A stretch of DNA of 62,420 nt from assembly GCA_905221605.1 (NCBI GenBank), contig CAJNDS010000831.1, positions 1-62,420 of the forward strand, read 5' to 3'. The notes below the pieces were generated by a model. That model saw only the letters and a program-made list of their open reading frames with translations. It searched no databases and was not told the origin of the DNA. The first letter of the stretch is position 1. The number at the start of each line of letters is the position of its first letter. The translations under genes and the position numbers were made by a program. The DNA is from Symbiodinium natans. Lineage: Eukaryota; Sar; Dinophyceae; Suessiales; Symbiodiniaceae. Below are positions 57,105 through 62,420 of this stretch, one piece after another.

Positions 57105-57191
57105 GTAGGCTTTTGTTCCCTTTTTGTTGGGGTTTAGGGTTCCCTCAGAAGCCCCTTTAAGGCAACAAAAGCCACCCATTTACATTCCTAG
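57105..57191 (+). mobile_element. Family A element acting as an intron, copy 4
   Basis: 87 bases, GTAGGCTTTTGTTCCC, GGTTCCCTCAGAAGCCCC, TTTACATTCCTAG. Inverted repeats GACCCGAGTA / TTTACTCTTGGGGTC span the splice sites. Confidence 0.8.
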
Positions 57192-57259
57192 TTTACTCTT
57201 GGGGTCCAGATGTAGTTTCCGTGCTGGGGGCTTCTGCGTTAAAACCTCCCTGCTGCGAG
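57192..57259 (+). CDS. PPR-like exon between A and D elements
   Basis: Phase-1 join gives IYSWGPDVVSVLGASALKPP, CCE: P-D-V-V-S-V-L-x-A-S-A matches PPR helix A. Ends GCGAG|GTTCATGG. Confidence 0.6.
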
Positions 57260-57358
57260 GTTCATGGGTTACACTTAACAGTAGGGCTATAATAGGTAGG
57301 CGATAAGCCTATCTAGGGTACTTATAGCCCTACTTCCAAGTACCCGTGAACCTTCAAG
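57260..57358 (+). mobile_element. Family D element acting as an intron
   Basis: 99 bases, GTTCATGGGTTACACTTAAC, AGTAGGGCTATAATAGG, CTTATAGCCCTACTTCCAAG, TACCCGTGAACCTTCAAG. The body is also palindromic. Confidence 0.75.
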
Positions 57359-57464
57359 TCAACCCTAAACCCTAAACCCTACACCCAACACCCTACAACC
57401 TTCACCCTACACCCTACACCCTAAACCCTAAACCCTAAATCCTCAACCATAAACCCTAAACTCC

Positions 57465-57555
57465 CCAATCGCCTGCTTGGAAGGCTCGCATCGAAACCTT
57501 TCACATGGGCGTCGACCCAGGCCTGCGTGGTAACATCGCGGGGGCCTACTTGGAG
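57465..57555 (+). CDS. Exon before the composite D element
   Basis: WKARIETFHMGVDPGLRGNI, AGAYLE, ending TTGGAG|GTTCATGG. F-H-M-G-V-D-P resembles a PPR loop. Another frame starts IACLEG. Confidence 0.45.
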
Positions 57556-57609
57556 GTTCATGGTACTTATCAACCCATTACAACTGTACTTATAACCACT
57601 TTAAGTGCC

Positions 57610-57961
57610 CTACAAGCGGGTAGGTTAAGTCGTATCTTCTGGTGCTAAGTCGTATCTCGGGCGCGTGCACACTGGGAATTCACGAGTCCAAGATTGGTCA
57701 GAACTCACTTGCACCCCCAAGCAGAAATCTCATTCACGCTGACAAAAATGTGCTCCCTCTCAGGCGTGCGGTGACAAGTGCGTATTTTGCATGTGTGTCT
57801 TGGGCATGCGCGTGCGGCGCGTGCACATTGGGGGAAAGGCTTCAACATATGTCTCTGTGATGCGACTTTACGCGGGGTGATGTGACTTCGCTCGCAGCCG
57901 CGTGTCACTGGGGAGATGCGACTTCACACGCGAAGATGTGAGTTAACCTACCCGCTTGTAA
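57610..57961 (+). mobile_element. Family K element, complete copy, nested in D
   Basis: Perfect 18-base inverted repeats TACAAGCGGGTAGGTTAA (57611-57628) and TTAACCTACCCGCTTGTA (57943-57960). Interior has repeated GCGTGCACA(C/T)TGGG motifs. No transposase frame is seen, so it is non-autonomous. Related copy at 22193. Confidence 0.9.
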
Positions 57962-58076
57962 TATGGTTATAAGTATAGTTAGAAGTACAGTTATAAGTAC
58001 AGTTATAAGTACAGTTATAAGTACAGTTACAAGTACAGTTGTAAGTACAGTTATAAGTACAGTTATAAGTACACTT
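57962..58076 (+). repeat. 12-mer tandem repeat TTATAAGTACAG
   Basis: About nine copies; the unit is an expansion of the ordinary D interior. Confidence 0.95.
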
Positions 58077-58184
58077 ACAATTGCTTAATATGTACCATGA
58101 ACCTCCAAGTAGCGCATGAGAACTTCGACGAGTTAGGGTGTGGATGGGCCCTTGGGTTGTAGGGGGTACATAAGGGAAACCCTA

Positions 58185-58245
58185 AACCCCAAACCCTAAA
58201 CCCTAAACCCTAAACCCTAAACCCTAAACCCTAAACCCTAAACCG
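58185..58245 (-). repeat. CCCTAAA array followed by a family C stub
   Basis: Eight units, then CCTAAGGGACCATGTACCTA at 58247-58266, a C left end without the rest. Confidence 0.85.
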
Positions 58246-58440
58246 CCTAAGGGACCATGTACCTACCCTAAGAGATAGGGTGCGGATGTTTGGGGCTTGT
58301 CGGTTCTAGGGCTTCTAGGGTTTAGGGGTACCTAAAAGTATGAATTAGTAGTTCTCTACGTTGGGATGCCTTGGTGGGACCTTTGTTTCAAGGCTGCCGT
58401 AGTGTATAAGGGTTTAGGGTTTAGGGTTTAGGGTTCAGGC

Positions 58441-58620
58441 ATGGCAGGCCGAAAACAGGGACCCAAACCTAGAGAACTGCCCACGTGGACATTCCAACAG
58501 ATTCTTTTTGAGAGCGCGGTGACTCAGGGGTCCCCCCGGGATCCAGGCTGCAGCCCAACGTGTTTCTTGCTTGAGAGGCTATTGTATGGAGCTTCAAGAT
58601 TAGTTATAGCCCCCTTAACC
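58441..58620 (+). CDS. Weak open frame after a TTTAGGG run
   Basis: MAGRKQGPKPRELPTWTFQQ, ILFESAVTQGSPRDPGCSPT, CFLLERLLYGASRLVIAPL; ends in repeat. Confidence 0.35.
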
Positions 58621-58867
58621 CTAACCTTTAAACCCTAAACCCTAAACCCTAAACCCTAAACCCTTAACCCTTAACCCTTAACCCTAACATTTAAACCCTA
58701 AACCGCATAGGGCTAACAAGTCGGGTAACTGGTGGAGTTTTTGTCGGGCCCTATATCCCTGCTTCACGTCAGGTGTAGGACTTTCGCTCGTTTCTTCGGG
58801 CTTATGAAACTGGGTCGTCATCGTCCTGGCCATCCGCAGGATTAGTAGTATCCCTTACCCCTAAACC

Positions 58868-59060
58868 CTAAACCCCAAACCCGCTAAACCCTTTAAACCC
58901 TTTAAACCCTTTAAACCCTTTAAACCCTTTAAACCCTTTAAACCCTTTAAACCCTTTAAACCCTTTAAACCCTTTAAACCCTTTAAACCCTTTAAACCCT
59001 TTAAACCCTTTAAACCCTTTAAACCCTTTAGACCCTTTAAACCCTTTAAACCCTAAACCC
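58868..59060 (-). repeat. CCCTTTAAA 9-mer array
   Basis: About 19 near-identical 9-mers, CTTTAAACC, flanked by ordinary CCCTAAA. Confidence 0.97.
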
Positions 59061-59458
59061 TAAACTTCTTCTTATCATTTGCTGGTGCTTGCTCTTGGGA
59101 CCCGTGGGATGTTAACAGTTTAGGTTCAATGCGTTCTGGGGAGTCCGTTGGTTGTGTCAGGGAGGGGGTGGGGTGGGGACCGGTGAGGGGGAGTGGGGGG
59201 TTGGGGTGGGAGGGTGGGGAGGTTTAAGGGTTAGGCATTAAGTTTTTCGGGATAAGGGTTTAGGCGTTGTTTTGGGCTTGGGTCTAGGGCACGGACTTCG
59301 GGACTTGGACCCTAAACCTAAGCCCGACAGCCTTAAACTCTAAACCTTAAACCCTGAACCCTCAAAAACCCTAAACCCGAAACCCCAAACCCTAAACCCT
59401 AAACCCTAAACCCGAAACCCCTTAATCCCGTAAAGATCCCAAGCTGCCATCTTGGCAG

Positions 59459-59518
59459 GTGGCGGACCCCTTCGTGCACCTCACGAACCGTGCTGTGCAG
59501 AAGCGCACGAGTTCCCAG
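59459..59518 (+). CDS. TTLL-family exon (H-L-T-N motif)
   Basis: After CATCTTGGCAG; VADPFVHLTNRAVQKRTSSQ, ending CCCAGG|GTTTAAGG. D-x-F-V-H-L-T-N-x-A-V-Q-K is the TTLL motif that follows the R-K-F-D-I-R region found at 11405. Left flank CCCTAAA/CCCGAAA, right flank a GGGTTTAAG array. The order and strand fit one gene, but 48 kb lie between. Confidence 0.7.
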
Positions 59519-59760
59519 GGTTTAAGGCTTTAAGGCTTTAAGGGTTTAAGGGTTTAAGGGTTTAAGGGTTTAAGGGTTTAAGGGTTTAAGGGTTTAATGG
59601 GGTTGAGCGTCTAGTTTGGGGTTTACGGGTTTAGTTTAGGGTTTGGGGTTTGGGGTTTGGGGTTTGGGGTTTGGGGTTTGGGGTTTGGGGTTTGGGGTTT
59701 TAGGGTTTAGGGTTTGGGGTTTGGGGTCTGGGGTTTTAGGGTTTAGGGTTTAGGGGCCCC
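59519..59760 (+). repeat. GGGTTTAAG 9-mers then TTTGGGG 7-mers
   Basis: Nine GGGTTTAAG units (mirror of the 58868 variant), then ten TTTGGGG units, then TTTAGGG. Confidence 0.95.
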
Positions 59761-59953
59761 CTAAACTCTGAACGCCTAAACCACAGACCCGTTGAAGTTG
59801 TACAGCGTTTTCGGTCCAGGGTCTAAGGTTTGGGACTTCTAGAACAAATTGGAGCCTTTTGGTTTTGTTCAAGGGTTAGTAGATATTGGTTTTACAACAG
59901 GGGCCCAGATGCAGAGCAACCCGACCCCTTCCATATCAGTTGAACCAACCCTA

Positions 59954-60090
59954 CGGAGGTTCATGGGAACGTATATAAGTAGCGTTATACCCAGGGTAAC
60001 TATCGTTATGCCCGTCTACTTCTAAGTACCCCTAAACCCTAAACCCTATACCCATCCACTTCTAAGTCCTAAACCCTAAACCCTTAACCC
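59954..60090 (+). mobile_element. Family D element, right end merged with CCCTAAA
   Basis: GGAGGTTCATGGGAACGTAT, TATACCCAGGGTAACTATCG, CTACTTCTAAGTACCCCTAA; a segment ATACCCATCCACTTCTAAGT repeats after a CCCTAAA run. Confidence 0.6.
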
Positions 60091-60884
60091 CCACCTATAA
60101 GTAACCCAGGATTTATCAAGGTAACCCTGAATACCCGAAGCTTCACCCCGACGTAGCAAACTCCGTCCGCACCCCGAAAGTCAAGGCCTGTAAGGGTTTA
60201 TGGTTTAGGGCAGTTAGGGTTTAGGGTTTCGGGTTTAGGGTTTAGGGCTGTTCGGGTTTAGGGAACGTTGTCAGGGTTCCGGGACACCTTTCTCTTGGGA
60301 GGCTTCACCCCTCAACTCCTGACCCGCATATTCCCTCGACCCTGAAATGTCAAACCCCAAACCCTGAACCCTAATTTTCGGGCTTTTCTACGCTTTACGT
60401 TTCAGGTTTTGGGTTTAGGGCTTTGGGGTTTTAGTAGGGTTTGGGTTTTCTTTGGAGTTCAGGGTTTAGGGACTTAAAGAATAGGAATTTAGGGTGTTCA
60501 GGGTTTAGGGCTTTAGGTTTCCATGCTCAGGTGAATGCGACGCATCACCGGCGAAGACGGCCGGGGGCTGAGGGAGGCCCTAAACCCCTACAAACCCCGA
60601 GGCCCTAAACCGTATACCCCTCAACCTCAAACCACTAAACCCTCAACCCTGAACCCCTAAACCCCTAAACTCCCTATGGGTGCGTAGGGTCTAAGGCTTA
60701 GACCAAGGTTTGGGGTTCATACAGCCCCTAACCGCTTCAAGCCCTGAGGGTTTAGAGCTCAGGGTTTAGGGTTTAGGGTTAGGGCTTAGGGCTTAGGGCT
60801 TAGGGTTTAGGGTTTAGGGTTTAGGGTTTAGGGTTTAGGGTAAACCTTCTAAACCTTGAACATTGTTGGATTCAGGGCATTGAG

Positions 60885-60957
60885 CTTCGAGTATGAATTC
60901 CCGCTCGTCGGCACTCAGGGACCACTCGAGCAGGATGAGGCAGGGAACCAAGGGTTG
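60885..60957 (+). CDS. Candidate exon, acidic
   Basis: After GGCATTGAG; FEYEFPLVGTQGPLEQDEAG, N. Followed by a TTTAGGG array. Confidence 0.4.
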
Positions 60958-60964
60958 AGGATTC

Positions 60965-61035
60965 TGGGGGTTAGGGTTTAGGGTTTAGGGTTTAGGGTTT
61001 AGGGTTTAGGGTTTAGGGTTTAGGGTTTAGGGTTT
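60965..61035 (+). repeat. TTTAGGG array
   Basis: About ten units. Confidence 0.97.
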
Positions 61036-61211
61036 CGGGTCTGTTCTCGAAGTGCGGCGGGGGGGGGGGGGTTTAGGGGCTTTGGGGGTTTAGGGGCTTG
61101 AGGCGTTTCAGGCTTTTAGGGGTGAGCTTGAGAGTTGGACCCTAACTGCTAAACTACCCCAAACCCTAAACCCTAAACCCTAAACCGTAAGCCCCACATG
61201 AGAGTCTTGCT

Positions 61212-61512
61212 TTGCGGGAGCTGTCGAGTGGCGGTACCCTGCAACAGGGCGGGGCTCACCATTCCCTGGGGAGAGAACTGAACTCTGGAGACCCCACTTA
61301 TGGAAGTGTAGGGTTTATAGGGTTTACAGCTTTTTTGAATTTCGATTTCAGGGCTCAGGCTTTTCACCCCCCAAATTATTGTGGAAAATGCACAAGGCGC
61401 AGCCCTAACCTTTTGCTGCAGCTAAAAAGTGCGAGGAGACATTTAATGTCTCGTCTTGCATGGTGTCCGCCTCTACAAGCCAAACCCCGAAGGCTTAGTA
61501 CCTGCCTTGCAG
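61212..61512 (+). CDS. Exon or exon pair before a family D intron
   Basis: RELSSGGTLQQGGAHHSLGR, ELNSGDPTYGSVG, then RSPNLLLQLKSARRHLMSRL, AWCPPLQAKPRRLSTCLA, ending TTGCAG|GTTCATGG. A 22-base GTAGGGTTTATAGGGTTTAC piece with AG lies in the middle; it is in frame, so it may be retained or be a tiny intron. Confidence 0.5.
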
Positions 61513-61636
61513 GTTCATGGGTACTTAACAATTAGTAGGGTTTAATGAAGTGTAGCTATGGTTAGAACCTTTTTCAGGGTGCCTATACCCCAAACCCTAA
61601 ACCCTAAACCCCTGCAATGCCCACGAACCTTCCAAG
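61513..61636 (+). mobile_element. Family D element as intron, with internal CCCTAAA
   Basis: GTTCATGGGTACTTAACAAT, core, CCCTAAA run at 61590-61612, CCACGAACCTTCCAAG. Confidence 0.7.
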
Positions 61637-61883
61637 CAGGGGTTTAGGGTTCGGAGCTAAACCTCCCTGAAATGGGGGGGCCTTGATGGTTTCTGAGATG
61701 CCTTTAAGCCCTCATTCCGTAACCCTAGGCACGAAGTGCTTGGTTCAAAGAATCCTGTGAACCTAAAGCATCAGGGGTTCAGGGCTCTAGGGTTGCAGGG
61801 TGTAGGGTTTAGGGTGTAGGGTTTAGGGTTTGAGAATCGTAGGTTTAGGGTTTCAGGGCCCGAAGCCCCAAACCCTCGCGCAG

Positions 61884-61940
61884 CCAGGCGCACATTTGGC
61901 TTTTGCCCGCCTTCCTCGAGTGGGCCGAGGCCACTTCAGG
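61884..61940 (+). CDS. Exon between C-rich and G-rich repeats
   Basis: After TCGCGCAG; QAHIWLLPAFLEWAEATS, donor TCAGG|GTTTAGG. No family recognised. Confidence 0.45.
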
Positions 61941-62299
61941 GTTTAGGATTTGGAGGTCAAAAGGGCTTCGGCAAGTCCAGGCTTGTCAAGAAGGCTTCTT
62001 AGGGTTTGGGGTGCGCAACCCTGAACCCCTAAGTCCCCCCCCCCCCCCCAACCTCCCAACCCCCTAAGACCCCCCAAAACCCCCCAAGATCCCTAAACCC
62101 TAAACCCCTAAACCCGCCAACCCCTGAACCCCTCAAGACCCCATTCCTAGACCACCAAACGCCTAAAACCCTTGAAAACACCTAAGCCCTAAACCAAAGA
62201 CCCTAGCCGCTGCGTATAAGTACCCTGATACTTACAGTCCTTAATAGGGATTATAAGATTGTAACCATAAACCCTAAACCCTAAACCCTTCAAGTACCC

Positions 62300-62390
62300 G
62301 AGAGCCTCCGAGCAATGATCACCCCACAGGAAGCGCTGACGGACCTCGAGGGCGGAGCCCGGGGACCTGGTCAAGCTTCGGGGCTTTAGG
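62300..62390 (+). CDS. Candidate exon at window end, frame undecided
   Basis: LRAMITPQEALTDLEGGARG in one frame, to TAG at the start of the terminal TTTAGGG run; other frames are also open. Confidence 0.3.
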
Positions 62391-62420
62391 GTTTAAAGGG
62401 TTTGGGGTTTAGGGTTTAGG

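Larger units (their letters stand above)
57556..58109 (+). mobile_element. Composite family D element carrying a nested K element
   Basis: Ends GTTCATGGTACTTATC and TGTACCATGAACCTCCAAG. Inside, a complete K element (57610-57961) and a TTATAAGTACAG tandem repeat. The 554-base unit still begins with GT and ends with AG. Confidence 0.85.
1..62420. repeat. Dispersed telomere-type TTTAGGG/CCCTAAA arrays
   Basis: Arrays of the 7-mer TTTAGGG, read as CCCTAAA on the other strand, recur every few hundred bases from the first base to the last. Runs vary from two units to about 30. Both orientations alternate, so this is not a chromosome end but interstitial telomere-type sequence. Common variants are TTTGGGG, TTCAGGG, TTGAGGG, TCTAGGG and CTTAGGG. 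The larger arrays are listed separately; many short ones are not. Confidence 0.95.

Noticed and set aside
1-62420. Chromosome end or single telomere
   Set aside because: Arrays are short, interrupted and present in both orientations across the whole window.
1-62420. CRISPR array
   Set aside because: Tandem repeats have no unique spacers of constant length; the 7-mer and 9-mer arrays are simple satellites.
1-62420. tRNA, rRNA, snRNA or a complete spliced-leader gene
   Set aside because: Nothing recognisable was found by eye apart from the 12-base leader-like string at 15208.
1-62420. Bacterial-type promoters, ribosome binding sites or terminators
   Set aside because: Gene structure is eukaryotic; AG-rich strings before ATGs are chance.

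Overview
The window looks like nuclear DNA of a dinoflagellate or a close alveolate relative. The evidence is: telomere-type 7-mers TTTAGGG/CCCTAAA scattered in both orientations across all 62 kb; very short exons separated by long repeat-filled introns; many pentatricopeptide (PPR) exons of the N-(S/A)-A-I-S-A-C-E type that is common in dinoflagellates; and one 12-base match to the 3' end of the dinoflagellate spliced leader. No bacterial genes, operons, rRNA, tRNA or CRISPR array were seen. The species cannot be named from sequence alone. All gene calls are exon calls made by eye from open frames, splice-like borders and protein-like composition. Most exons cannot be assigned to a named family.

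Layout. 0-6 kb: unrecognised exons, a CA/CACGCACC microsatellite and the first MITE-like elements. 7-10 kb: exons of a probable multi-pass membrane protein, all on +. 11.4 kb: one exon of a tubulin-tyrosine-ligase-like (TTLL) protein. 12.5-13.0 kb: a two-exon 3' gene end whose intron is a MITE-like element. 13-18 kb: repeats and small exons. About 19-54 kb: more than twenty + strand exons that each code for half to one PPR motif, mixed with unrecognised exons, poly-G elements and microsatellites. 55-58 kb: two exon chains whose introns are MITE-like elements. 59.5 kb: a second TTLL exon. 60-62 kb: a few more exons.

The main observation is how the introns are built. At least seven families of short elements with terminal inverted repeats (called A to G here) carry a GT donor and an AG acceptor in or next to their terminal repeats, and in several cases the element is the whole intron between two exons whose reading frames join in phase. 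They behave as introners (DNA-transposon-like intron generators). In addition, TTTAGGG arrays themselves often supply the donor (exon|GTTTAGGG), and many exons sit between a CCCTAAA array on their left and a TTTAGGG array on their right, so that introns would begin with UUUAGGG repeats and end with CCCUAAA repeats that can pair. Two arrays are flanked by 22-26 base direct duplications, as expected if arrays were added at staggered breaks. Family names A-L are local labels.
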